Assembly (NCBI GenBank): GCA_037447655.1
Contig: JBBHKE010000209.1
Coordinates: forward strand, 227,680 to 291,679
Length of the DNA stretch: 64,000 bases
Direction of reading: 5' to 3'
DNA from: Zygnema cylindricum
Lineage: Eukaryota > Streptophyta > Zygnematophyceae > Zygnematales > Zygnemataceae
The position numbers were made by a program, and so were the translations under genes. Positions 21,045 through 32,825 of this stretch are shown in pieces (the stretch's first letter is position 1; the number at the start of each line of letters is the position of its first letter). The notes under the pieces were generated by a model. That model was given only the letters and a program-made list of their open reading frames with translations, did not search any database and had not been told where the DNA came from.

Positions 21045-23438
21045 CTAATCCGTTGACTTTTGTTCGAACGCGCTTGCTTTTTTTAACCTTTTGACGTTTT
21101 CTTTCTCTTTCTTTCGTCCAGCTTCATGGTGTTTCTCGAAACACGCCATGCAACATAAGGGCAATTCACATTGTTTGCACCCGTATCGCGTCCGATGTCT
21201 TCCGGACATAATTTTATTTTTCTCTTTCCTCTCGATTGCGGCGCATAGCTTGTTCAAACACACGAGATCGTGACGGTGCGCAAAGGCACACTCGACGCAA
21301 TCCGCGCGTAAATCTGACCCCGGTTCCGCTTTACGTTTGGCGTATTTCGAAATGTCGCGCAACGGCACCGACTCGTGCCTTCCTCTCACCTCTGAAGGAC
21401 CCGCGTACACCATCTTGTACCCGTATTCTCCCACCGCTTTACGTACTAAGATTTCTTTTTGGAGACCATCCAAAAAATCTTCCCTTGTGATATGCCCCTC
21501 CGTCTCTTCGTGCAACAGGTTGTATAAAATCCAAGAGTTCGTCATCGCACCGTCGAGCAGCGCCATAAACAGCTTCAACCACCATCGACGATGCACAACC
21601 GTCCTTGGAGCGTAGCCCCTTCTAAGCAAGCGCGATTAAACTTGTCCACCCCGCTTTTGTACTTGTTGTACATCGTCACGCACTCCAGTGTGTCGATTCG
21701 GCCGCTTTTTCGCCGTTCCACCACTTTGTTGCTAACGCCGAAACTAGTAGACAACAACCACACCGAGGGCACGACGTTCACTTTGTCGACCCATGCGCAC
21801 GCCACCATAGGTTATTGATTACACAACTCAAAACTTGAATCTCCCAACTTCGGAACCCTATTTGTCTTGCCGTCCTTCATTTTTTTCAACCCGTTCATCA
21901 ACTTTTCGTCCAGAAATCCTAATCAGCTAGCACTTTTCCTCTTCTCGTTCCATTTTCGCACAAGCATCGTTCCCAATGCTCCCCATCTCTTTACGGTTCT
22001 CAACCAGCGGAATATAGGCACCTCGTGTACATCCTATCCATCACGACCACCCTACTTTCGGCCTCGATTGGAACACACAACGCTCGTACAATACGCGGTC
22101 GTGCTCCAGTTTGACTGAATTGCCCACTTTTGGTGTCTATCTCGAAAGTCAATTGGTATGACGTTTTCGCGTCGTTCAAAGAAAATTGTTGAATTCCGTG
22201 TTTCGATTTGGGCTTGTTGAAAGAATACCGCTTGATCAGATTAAACTTGTTGTTGTCTGGGATCCATCTCTCGTCCAAACTTAGATACGTTCCTGGTCGG
22301 TAGTACTTCAAAAAAGTCACTTTGTGCTCCGAAATTAACTGCTGAACCTGTCCGCCACAAAAGGGTCAACTCTTTGTTGGAGGTTAGAACACAAAGCCAT
22401 TGAAGACAAAAATTAAACAACACAAAGTTTCCCATCATTTAAAAAAAAAAATAGTAACTCTCACCTGCCAAAGCGCCAGGTCTCCGGATCCTGTATCTTC
22501 GACGGTCTAAATTTGTTGGGTCGCTCGTAAAGGTTTCTCTCTATTTTGAAAAATCGTTCCTCGGTCATGATTTTACCGCGGTTTTCGTACTCGAGGCCGC
22601 CACTAGTGTCTTTCAAAAATGTTTTCAAGTCGGAAGAGGATCGGTCGATTGCGTAACAAATTAAGATGCGCAAAAACGCAAAAAATTCACCCATTGAAAT
22701 ATTTTTCCACGGACGAGGTTTTGTGTCTCTCAGTTTCGTCTCGTAAGCCGTCACCTTACGTGCGTATTTACCTTCACCGTACAAGTTGCATTCTTCCACC
22801 ATATTCTCCCAAAATTGCATCCGCGTCAACGCAAAAAATATTCCCGCTGGCGTTTGCGCGCTACGTCTCCATCTATCCATTTCCAAAATCTGCCCCTCCT
22901 CCTCCGTTTCGGGTCGCATGTCCAACCGACGTTCGACATCTTCACAACGCTCTTTTCGATCGAACCCTTTCAAGCTGTTCCATGTGATTTTCCTACTTAA
23001 ATAATGGTAGGGCAACAACCAAGGGTCGATGTTTTTCAGTTCCCGTGCGTTGCTCGGCGTCTCCGTTTCGTTTTCCACCTCCTCGGTTTCTTCCCACGGT
23101 TCTTCGTCTTCTTCACTCTCACTCTCGCTCACTGATTCGATATCGTCCCATCCTTCGAAATCGTCGTCCGTATTCGACAACTCCGACTCCTCATCATCGA
23201 CTGGAAAAGACGGCGCGGGCCGTGGTTTTCTTCCTTTTCGAGCCTTCTTTGGCCGTCCTTTTCCTCTTTTTTTACGAAGACTTGGTGAAGAATCTGAATC
23301 TTCTTCCCTCTTTTCTTCCTCTTCTTCCAATCCCCTATCTTTACGGACATCGTCAAACTCTTCGTCGACAACCTCATCTTCTACGTTTTCTCCATTTTTT
23401 TTTCCCCTTTGGTTCAATTTCCTTTTTCTTTTCGCCAT
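21045..23438 (-). pseudogene. piggyBac-family transposase (DDE_Tnp_1_7 type), frame-broken
   Basis: The gene reads right to left. It starts at an ATG at 23436-23438 (MAKRKRKLNQRGKK), with a basic then acidic, low-complexity N-terminal region (about 120 residues). The transposase core follows to about 22464, where an AG/GTGAG donor is visible. Downstream pieces hold the three family aspartates: LSLDERW (D at 22273-22275), VVMDRMYTR (D at 22036-22038) and YNKYKSGVDKF (D at 21644-21646). Next comes WWLKLFMALLDGAMTNSWILYN, in two segments shifted against each other near 21625. It ends in a cysteine-rich finger (CKQCELPLCCMACFEKHHE) typical of these proteins. In-frame stops near 21930 and 21810, plus at least two frame changes, show decay unless further introns exist. 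The family performs cut-and-paste at TTAA sites. Confidence 0.85.
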
Positions 23439-23520
23439 GGTTTGCGTACGAGCTTCGTCCTCCTTTGCGGTCAACCATGACTGCACCGGCGCCCACGCAC
23501 CAAACTGACATCAGTATTTC

Positions 23521-24403
23521 CACGCAACAAGTAGAATAACATGCAAACAATAATAACTTTGAGCCAAATTTTCGAAGATTTTTCAATACTGCAAACTGTA
23601 AAATGCTATATCTCGGCCGGTATTTGGTGGAATTTAGCTTATTATAGCTTGTTGGGTAGGTAATTCTGTCATCTTTCCAAAAAGTCATACTTAGCCAATT
23701 TTGACCAAATACCGGCGGAGATATTGCATTTTATATTTTGCTGTATTGAAATATTTTCCAAATTTTTCAATACAGCAAAATATAAAATGCTATATCTCCG
23801 CCGGTATTTGGTCAAAATTGGCTTGCTACAGCTTTTTGGAAAGATGACAAAATTACCTACCCAGAAAGCTAAAATAAACTAAATTCTACCAAATAACGGC
23901 CGAGATATTGCATTTTATATTTTGCTGTATTGAAAACTTTGCAAAACTTTTCAATACTGCACAATATAAAATGATATATCTCGGCCGGTATTTGGTCGAA
24001 ATTAGCGTGCTATAGCGTTTTGGAAAGATTACAAAATCACCTACCCAAAAAGGTATAATAATCTAAATTCCACCAAATACCGGCGGAGATATTGCATTTT
24101 ATATTGTCCAGTTTTAAAAAGTTTTCCAAATTTATCAATACAACAAAATATAAAATGCAATATCTCGGCCGGTATTTAGTAGAAATTGGCGTGCTATGGC
24201 GTTTTGGAAAGTCGACAAAATTATCTACCCAACAAGCTATAACAAGCTAAAATCCGCCAAATACCGGCAGAGATATATTATTTTAAAGTTTGCATTATTG
24301 AAAAATCTCAAAGTAAAGCCCGTTTGCGCCCATACCCATTATTCGCCCATACCCATTATCCACGCAACAAGTACAATAACATGCAAACAATTATAACTTC
24401 GAG
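23521..24403. repeat. 43-bp direct repeat bracketing palindromes P8-P11
   Basis: CACGCAACAAGTAGAATAAC and the following 23 bases (23521-23563) recur at 24361-24403 with about three mismatches. The right copy lies in the 3' end of the OTU gene; the left copy lies just upstream of the piggyBac start. Everything between is palindrome units and a short CCCATACCCATTATTCGCC repeat. Confidence 0.8.
23584..24300. repeat. Palindromic hairpin units P8-P11
   Basis: There are four units at 23584-23748, 23768-23932, 23952-24115 and 24136-24300, lying between the piggyBac 5' end and the OTU 3' end. They have the same self-complementary arms as P1-P7. In several units the core word reads GGCGGAGATAT instead of GGCTGAGATAT. 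Confidence 0.92.
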
Positions 24404-25818
24404 TTTTTAGAAACGACTCTACCTCAGCGTGGCGTGCAATCGAAGGCATTCCGGTGTTGTCTGTGATTCTTGGTCCGCGATATGGGAACCAACCTCCATC
24501 GTACTCCAATATGGCGATAGGTTGAATAGCTTCCAACTCTTTTCCTTGGACGACGGGTGTTATTTGTGCAAAGTCGTGGTTCCCGTATACTCGAACAAAT
24601 TCCGGGAACCGTTTTTTATCGTCAAATTTTAGTAGGAAGATTGCGCTACCTAGCTTGTGCGCCATCACTCTTAAATCGATATCGTCGAACTGAACCTCCG
24701 AATTTCGTTTTCTCAAAATTTCCATTTTTTCTTTCAATGCGTCTTCGTTTGGGACTTTCAACAACATAGCGCTCACCTCGCTGTCTTGTTTTTTTTTTTC
24801 TGTTTTCATCAACTGTTTGTACCCGTTTTTTAGAGCGTCCAAAGTCGACGTTTTTCTGGTGCTAGGCCCCTTGTTAGTGGCGTAACCTCCTTCCGGCTTG
24901 CGAGGTTTATACGGCCAAAGAGCCGCTATCGCCTCCACGTTGGTCGCTTTCGTTTGGGCCGATGCGTACTTATGAACGAAATCAGCCAAACGAAAACTAG
25001 ACGGAGTTGCGCCGGCTACGACATTCTCTTCAGGTTCTCCGATAATGTGGTTGGTTACCATATCAGCGTGCGCATAGTCAAATATTTCGCGATTGAATTC
25101 GTACACTAGTGTCCATAATCGCTGTTCAGGGCGATAAAATGACGCAAATCTTCGGCCGCCGTCGGTACGACAAGCCCTAACTTTTCCTTTTTGACCACCG
25201 ACGTAAGCGTAATAATGGTTGGCATGCCACACGATTCCTAACTCGTTTTGCTGCGGATTTCCCCTCCAATCATGGTAATCATGATTTTCTATCCTCGTCT
25301 TCACATATCTATATGTCCAAACCGTCCTTTTCAATACAACTGCCGCCGCAGCGGCCACCTCAATAGCCACATGTTCTTTGTCAACACCTAACTTTGATAT
25401 GTCTACATCGGAAGGCATTTGTTTCTCCGCTAGCATTTTATGAGCTACTTCGTTTACTTCCTTCCTCAATCTTTGCGCTTCCCGCAACATGTCTAATTTT
25501 TTGCACCCATGAAATGCGTCGTGAGTACCGTCGGCAAAATGCATTGCTTCGATTAATGCGTAAAAAAAGCAATTTCCATCGCCGGGCGGGTCGATGCACA
25601 CTTCCGTAATTCTGCGCCAACATAAAACCACAATATCAGTTTGAGGAATGTAACGAAAAAAAATGTAAGGTTTGCAATCATGAAAATAATAGCGGATAAC
25701 ACAAATTTGTTACATATTTGCAAAAGACAAGGTAAACAAAATGTAATAAAGTTTACCTCACTTGGGGAAGTGGAAGTCTTTCGTTCACGTCGACAATGTA
25801 TTTGTCATAAACGGCCAT
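24339..25818 (-). CDS. OTU-family cysteine protease, two exons, apparently intact
   Basis: Exon 1 is 25818-25757, starting at ATG and coding MAVYDKYIVDVNERLPLPQV plus two bases. The intron is 25756-25612 (145 bp, GTAAAC...GCGCAG). Exon 2 is 25611-24339. The joined frame is open for 444 codons. The OTU catalytic signature PPGDGNCFFYAL has its cysteine at 25569-25571; the C-terminal histidine lies in WHANHYYAYV (25215-25217). OTU proteases cut ubiquitin or related linkages. The rest is a charged region of about 250 residues that I do not recognise. The last residues fall in the 43-bp repeat and the CCCATACCC repeat, so the natural C-terminus may have been altered. The gene lies on the same strand as, and directly upstream of, the piggyBac remains, so it may be a passenger gene of that transposon. 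Confidence 0.85.
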
Positions 25819-26273
25819 GATGGTATATTTTACTCCGCTCTCTCTTTCCCTCTTATCTGGTGTCTTTCACCACAAATCTCCTTTCCTCCTCCAAGGCAAC
25901 ATCCGAAAATGAGTTGTTTATTTCTATTTATAAAGAGGACGGCTTTTCGACTTCTCTTTAAAACTCAACCTTTTGTTTTTGTACTTTGTATGAGGCGGTT
26001 GCTAGCTTTTCTTCTTTGTCATTTTCTTTTTGTACTTTTTGGAGCGGTTGCAAACCTTTCTTTTTTTGTATTATATTTTTGTCACTTTTTGTTTAAGACG
26101 GTTTTCCAACTTCCATGTTTTGTGACCTTCCATTTCCTATTTGACCTCTTTTTGAAAGAGGTTTTAAACCTCCACATTTCGGGTAATTTTGGTGTAGGCG
26201 GTTTTATAACCTTCTATTATTTGTCGTTTTTTCCTTACGACCTCTGAATGAACTTTGTTGTTTTCAAATTCTT
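25819..26273. other. Upstream region of the OTU gene; promoter side
   Basis: The sequence contains TTTATAAAG on the plus strand (25928) and pyrimidine-rich tracts. The part from about 26085 repeats 20115-20313. An open frame on the plus strand (25762-26247) is phenylalanine-rich low complexity and partly overlaps the OTU first exon, so I do not call it. Confidence 0.4.
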
Positions 26274-26625
26274 CAATACAGAAATATTTAAAATGCTATA
26301 TCTCAGCCGGTATTTGGTGAAATTTAGCGTGTTATAGCTTGTTGGGTAGGTGACGTTTCTATCTTTCCAACAAGCTATAATAAGCTAAATTCCATCAAAT
26401 ACCGGCGGAGATATAGAATTTTACATGTTTGCAGTATTGCAACAACTTATTCAAATTTTTCAATACAGCAAAATGCAAAATGCCATATCTCAGCCGGAAT
26501 TTGGTGGAATTTAGCTTATTATAGCTTGTTGGGTAGGTGATTTTTTCATCTTTCCAACAAGCTATAATAATCTAATTTCCACCAAATACCGGCCGAGATA
26601 TAGCATTTGACACTTTGTAGTATTG
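26274..26625. repeat. Palindromic hairpin units P12-P13
   Basis: The units are at 26274-26439 and 26461-26625, with arms and loop as in the other eleven units. They lie on the promoter side of the OTU gene. Confidence 0.92.
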
Positions 26626-26636
26626 AAAATCTTAAA

Positions 26637-27870
26637 GTAAAGCCCGTTTAAGCCCATACCCATTATTCGCCCTAGGGCAACTCGGAATTAGACTAATTAA
26701 ACTCGACTTTGTATGTTCAAGAGTCCACGAATTGTTTTTCCGTTGTCCCTTACCCGGTTGTAGCTCGCGATAGCTCGTTCTTTAGGTTTCAGCGCCTTAC
26801 GTATGGAAATATAAACCTCTTTCACTCGTACGCGGTCGCGAATAAGGTATACTTGGTCAAAACATTTGTTTAGGCGTCAATGTAAGTCAAGGTTTTACTT
26901 CTTTGTTGACCGCGCATCGGCGATCTGCTGTGCGCAAATGATTTTTGCGATAACGACCGCTGGAATACCTACCGAACGAGCTATCAAGGGTTCAAATCCT
27001 CAAAAGGACGGTCGACATACAAATACTTATAAAGTTTACTCGAAAAATGTCGCGAAGACCGCGATTCGACGGGTTGGGTACCTTTGTAGCGCAACTCGGA
27101 TAATTCCATGCGTCCGCACCACCCAAATATCATTTATTTTCGTAGGACATTTCAAACCGACCGAAACGTGAAGCCCGTTTGCGCCCACACCCATTGTTCG
27201 CCCTAGGACGACTCGAAATTAGAATAATTAAACTCGACTTTGTATGCTCGAGAGTCCACGAATTGTTGCTCCATCGTCGCTTACCCGGTTGTGTCTCGCG
27301 ATAGCTCGTTATATAGGTTTCAGCGCCTTACGTATGGAAATATAAACTTCTTTTGCTTGTACGCGTATAAGGTATACTTGGTCAAAACATTTGTTTAGGC
27401 GTCAATGTAAACTAAGGTTTTATTTGCTTTTTGATCGCGCATCGGCGACCTGTCTTTTCTCCGGTGCGCTAATGATATTTGCGTTAACGACGGGTCGAAT
27501 ACCTACTGAACGAACCATCAAGGGTTCAAATCCTCAAAAGGACGGTCGAAAAACACATACTTAAAATGAATACTCGAAAAATGTTGCGTAGACCACGATT
27601 CGTCGGGTTGGGTAACTTTGTAGCGGAACTCGAAAAATCGCATGCGTCTGCACCTTTTATATATCATTTGTTTTTGTAAGACCGTTCAAACCGACCGAAA
27701 CGTAAAGCCCGTTTGCGCCCATACCCATTAATCGCCCTAAGACGACTCGAAGTTAGAATAATTAAACTCGACCTTGTATGTTCGAGAGTCTACTAATTGT
27801 TTTTCCGCCGTGGCTTACCCGGTTGTGGCATGTGATAGCTCGTTTTCAAGTTTCAACTCGTTACGTATGG
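26637..27870. repeat. Long satellite units R3, R4 and partial R5
   Basis: Units start at AAAGCCCGTTT near 26637, 27170 and 27705, at a period of about 535 bp, and match R1-R2 in the same orientation. R5 stops near 27870, after the GTTACGTATGGAAATATAAAC word. Confidence 0.85.
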
Positions 27871-27884
27871 AAATATAAACCTCT

Positions 27885-28400
27885 AATATAATTTTGGTGA
27901 AGGCGGTTTTATAACATTCTATTATTTGTCGTTTTTTCTTTACGCCCTCAAAATATACTTTTTTGTTTTTCCCCCCAATGTACCTTGTACTTTCATCAAC
28001 CTTCACGTTGTTTGTACCTTTTTTGAAAGTTTTAAACATCCACATTTTGGGTTTTGATTTCGGTGTGGGCGATTTTATAACCTTCTAGTATATGTCGTTT
28101 TTTCTCTACGCCCTCAGAATGAACTTTTTTGTTTTTTCCCCCAATGAACCTTGCACTTTCATCAACCCTCACGCTTTTTGTACCTTTTTTGAAAGCGGTT
28201 TTAAACCTCCATATTTCGGGTTTATTTTTGGTGTAGGCTTATCTTGTAGGCGGTTTATAACCTTTTATTATTTGTCGTTTTTTCTTCACGATTGCAAAAT
28301 TTATTATTTTGTTTTTTCCCCCAAAATACCTTGTACTTTCATCAACCTTCAAGTTCTTTTTACGTTTTTAAAAACCGGTTTTGAACCTCCATTTTACCAT
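27885..28400. repeat. About 180-bp tandem repeat, three units
   Basis: Three copies of a unit holding GGCGGTTTTATAACCTTCTA, TATTTGTCGTTTTTTC, a TTTTTTCCCCCAA word and CTTTCATCAACC. Parts of the same unit precede palindromes P5 and P12. Confidence 0.8.
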
Positions 28401-28460
28401 TTTGTAAAGGAAAATTACCAACTCAAGAATGTCAAATTTCAAAAACTAAGTATGTTATAG

Positions 28461-29912
28461 AGTATTCGAATTCAAAAGAAAGAGTGAAACTTTACAACAT
28501 GCGGCTCCTTTCATTTAATTCGCCTATCCACTTCTAGTACACAAAGTACTAAAATCCAAATTCGTGTGTTGCAATGTCTGTTCGAGGGATGAAACCTCGC
28601 ATCGTTATCGGGGTGTTAATCCAACAAACCACGCACAAACAAAAATAAATCTCTTCCTTAGGGAAAAGAGAGAAGAGAAAGAAAATATTATGTTCGAGGG
28701 AATAAACTCGCCACTTTACCCAGTTGTTAATCAGATAAGATGGTACCTCACACAAACAGATATACGTCTCAATCATTCACGTTAATCAACAAATTTATTA
28801 GATAGAATTTGCACTAATCGCAACTCAAAATACGCGACAAAATATTGGTTGTTTGTTTTGAGCAAGCTCGCATCTAACGATATCAGCAAGCAACATTCTT
28901 ATGATTTGAGTCATAAAACGATTAGCAACTCCCACAGTGTACAAAAGTACGCTTGTTACTTTCCCTGTTACATGGTTTTTTTTTTAGCGATGGTTTCTTG
29001 ACACTAAGTTTAATATAAAGTTCCAATAGCCGTTTAAAAGTCGTCCAAATTACATTTTGATAATTTTATCGATATTTAGACTAGTTTATAAGAGTTTTGT
29101 ATTTGAGAGTTCAAAGTTAAATTTCATTCCTATTGATCGCAACAATTTTTTTTTGGATCATTGAAAATTAGTCCATTTTTGGATCATTTTTGCTTTATAA
29201 CTAGACAATTTTTTTGGAAAATTGACCAAGTATTTAATGAAAAACAAAAATATGCAAAATCGACTTTTGTTATTTTTTGCGGGTAAAGGGTAGAATTTTA
29301 AAGCTTTTCTCTTTAACGAGCAAGCATTGATTCTTCACCGATTGCTCGCAGTAATTCACCAAAGGAAGAGCCAAATTTGTTCCGTTTTTGGCACATTTTT
29401 TGTTCCTTTCCACGGATAAAAAACAGTTTCGTCACTGAATTTGTCCCTTGTGACATGATTTGCCTCGTCAGCTCCATCTAAGCGGATAAAGATTCTCTGA
29501 CCGACGCGCAGTTACAAACCGACAAATATCATGAACGGGTTCAACAGTGCCACGTCAATAAAATACCTGAAATCGGACGACCATAAATGTGTCGTTCAAA
29601 AGCCGGCAAACGCCTCCCGCAATCATACACCTAAAATGCTTGTACGTCACACATATAGCTGTACGACAAGCATTTTGTACTTTTACACGTGGACAGTTCT
29701 TGTAGCACGGGCGGTTGCTTGTACATTTACTGTCACGCCGTAAAAACTGTTGACAAAGATTCGTTCAATCGCATGATTGTATGATTGTACGAACGGGTTG
29801 CCGGCTGTCATATAATGGGCGGGAATTGGCGTCTCCGACCGCTGGTCAACAGGCCGGCCGCCACTGTACGGTAGCTCGCTGCCAGAAAGCGGCCCTTAAC
29901 AAGTGTGTCTAT
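28461..29912. other. No recognisable gene
   Basis: This is AT-rich DNA with short open frames only. I see no domain, repeat array or transposon terminus in this stretch. Confidence 0.5.
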
Positions 29913-30421
29913 TACACCGTGAATCGCTATTAGCGTGTTGGACGCTAATTGAGGTACCCTGTTTTTTTAGGCAAATTCTCAAATAGAATTAAACATTCTA
30001 AATGTTTCTACACGTTATTTGAGGTTCCATTATAAATTCCATTAAAGTGCCATTATAAATAGTGTGGTGGGGTATGTCAGAGACGTACTTTTTTGTACTT
30101 TTTCAAGTAGAAAAGTACAGAAAATATATTCACGCTGTCCCGTAGTCGCGCTAACATGTAATTGCGTAAATAATTTCCGGCATTCACGGATGTCAAAAAA
30201 ACGCGACGGCGTACGATTTGAACAATTTCGTACATGCACATATTTTAGTGTGGAGATATTCTGCACCGAAATTTTTTACAAAGCAGTTTACAAATTAGAA
30301 TGTACGAAAAATTAGAATAAAAATTATTTCGAAAAAAAACGACATTCCCAGTTAGCGTAAATAACGCTAATTGTTTCATTACGCTATCTATTTCATTACG
30401 CTAATAGCGATTCACGGTGTA
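29913..30421. mobile_element. TA-target MITE with 23-bp terminal inverted repeats
   Basis: The left end TACACCGTGAATCGCTATTA and the right end TAATAGCGATTCACGGTGTA are exact complements, extending to GCG on the inside. The element is 509 bp, non-coding and flanked by TA. Sub-terminal AGCGT/ACGCTAA words are repeated near both ends. TA targets point to the Tc1/mariner superfamily (Stowaway-like), though no transposase is present. Confidence 0.88.
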
Positions 30422-32577
30422 GCTTCGGGTCAAACAAAGATATGATCACAGCAATGATTGGTCGTTGGTTCTGAGTCAGTAAGAATCTCAAGCCGACAAA
30501 ACAGCGCGGCATCATTTCAGTAGCAAATTAGCAATAGTGTCCGTCAAGATGGGATAGGAATCTGACGGCCAGGAATCAGGAATTTACTATACGTGGCCAG
30601 CCAAGTGTTACGTAGGACTCTGTTCAACCGTCTATGGACATGTCCGTAGAGAAGGTACGGAAGGGCGTGTTATGTTAGGTTTTTAACTTTTTGCGGTTTT
30701 ACTGTACGAATCTACGGTTGAACAGTGTTATTAGTTTGATTATTCGACCCAAAAACGCCGCAGCTCACGTCATGTCGGCGGCAGTACCTATCCGTCTAAT
30801 TCTCACGAATCGGACGGCTGAAAATTGTGATATAAATCAAACGTGGCCTATCGTTTGCCACGTAAGACTTTGGTTAACCGCCTATTGGCATCACAGTACA
30901 AAGGTTACAAAAAACTGGAAAAGTACGCGTGATGCTAGGTTTTCATTTCTGCGGTTTTTACGGAACGGCTTTACGGTTTTCTATGCTCTACCTCGACGCG
31001 TCAAATATAACTCTTCGAGTATGCGCGATGTCAGGTTTTCAACTATCTACGGTTTTACAGAAGGCATCGACGGTTTTAAATGCTCTACCTCGATGCGCAT
31101 TATTTCTGGTATGAAGACGAAAAAGCGGTCCGGCAATCCCGGTTTTGACGGCCGTTCTGCTTTTCCTTGTGCAGTTGTCCCGTACTTCCCGAGGAGCAAA
31201 GTGTACAAACAGTTCTATAACGGTACTCTGTCATATATCAATGTAATGTACAACTGTACAGTCCCACCTTATAGCAATGTAATCATTTAATTTTTATTTC
31301 GTATGTACTCGATTTAGTACTATATCGAAATACCATAGTTAAGGAAAAATTAACATGTATCCTATTTGAGGCAATAAATCAAAATTTTAAGAACCCAAAT
31401 TAGTGTCGTTGACACTAATAACGATGCGCGTAGTGTCCTACTGTCTAGTCTCGTGACCTAACTCTTCTGTACGGCGAGACATCCGTAAAACGGAAGGTCA
31501 CCCAACTAATCAGATTTACTGCATGCTGACGAGGGTTGGCGCGCTGGTGACGGCCCTAAAAAGTACGCTACGAGTCGCTAACTCAGAAATGATTACGCGG
31601 GACCAAAGGAAAAAAAAGGCTCACGTGGTCCAATCATAGACCGGGTGGAAAAAGTACGCGCACATAGCGACCAAGGCGATTTGTACGGATTATGCCAAAT
31701 AGTATGCGTCGTGACTCATCTCAAGATTTGGACGTACGGATGTGGGCCACTGAAAAAATCCTCGAAACAGTATGATCGCGATATTATTTATTTTATTTTT
31801 GTCGGTATTGAAATCACCGCGCTGGAGATTCTCTATCATGAACCAACTTGTCGGTGGAGATATTGACGCGGAAGTACAAACGTCAACGATAATTGCTGTT
31901 ACGTGACTTCATTGGGAATGACATGCTTCTCATGTGTCGCATTATTTTTAAATCGGACGACCGGCCCATAAATCACTCGTGTGGCTAATAAAAAAAAAAA
32001 AAAAAAAAGGCACCAAAAAGCAGGCTAGGCGGTCGAGAAGAGAACATTCCCGAATTTGAAAAGTCAAAACTCAAAAGGTAATCGATAATCTTTGGCTCTT
32101 TGTACCATATCTGTACAGTTTTGTACGGATGAGGTACTCATACGCCACGTACAGATCGCTTCAAATCGCAAAAGTGCCTCCCGTAAAAAAATGATGACGT
32201 GTGCATAGTGACGGAGAGCTCTTCGGTACTGTAGTCCAAAAAATTGACGAATCCACGAGCACTTTTCCTCTAAAAAATAGCATGGACCAATAGGATTTGA
32301 GTAGCTTGAACCATTATTAATCATTACATACGACGAACTCAACAAAGGGCTCTCCGTGAAAATAGACATTTTGTCATTTTCTCTAGAGGGAATTTCAATT
32401 AAAGGATTTTTCATGTTTTGTATCAGAGGTGCAGAGCCTCTTGCCAGTAATCGATATATCGGTCTTGTGTACCAATATGGATAATATTGGGATGCAATTG
32501 CGATCGGTTACTGGGTCGATACTCGATAACAATCGCGATATATTCGTACGATGGTAAAGAGTGGGTTGGCAAAAAAC
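30422..32577. other. Intergenic, diverged duplicated blocks, no gene
   Basis: The block 30555-30720 and the block 30770-31000 look like diverged duplicates (CGTGGCC-GCCA...GT-ACGTA-GACT, then GTTAGGTTTT-AACTTTTTGCGGTTTTAC). A GTCAGGTTTTCAAC...ACGGTTTT motif repeats again near 31040. A fragment like a MITE right terminus (GACACTAATAACGATGCG) lies at about 31410. The 199-codon frame through 30691-31290 follows the repeats and has no domain. Confidence 0.45.
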
Positions 32578-32825
32578 ATTCAAGCCAGAGGTCGCAAAAG
32601 TAAAAAAAAATCATACCCGAAACCGACCGTTTTTTTTTTTTCAAAATCTGAGTAACCGACGCCCGACCGAGTTTTGTCACGCTCCCAAATTGTTAACCGT
32701 TAACCGACCGTCGTTTACGAAAAAAAAAATTAACCGAATCTTGATTTTTCGCGACTAACCGTGACCGCCCGTAACCGAAAAAGTACAAAATTAATCAATG
32801 TACGACGGAATAAGCCAATAATTAA

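Noticed and set aside
23029-23539. Two serine-rich open frames on the plus strand
   Set aside because: They are antisense shadows of the acidic, lysine-rich N-terminus of the piggyBac gene.
25762-26247. 161-codon phenylalanine-rich plus-strand frame
   Set aside because: It overlaps the OTU first exon in antisense and runs into repeat spacer; low complexity only.
30691-31290. 199-codon plus-strand frame
   Set aside because: It spans diverged duplicated non-coding blocks and shows no domain or codon pattern of a gene.
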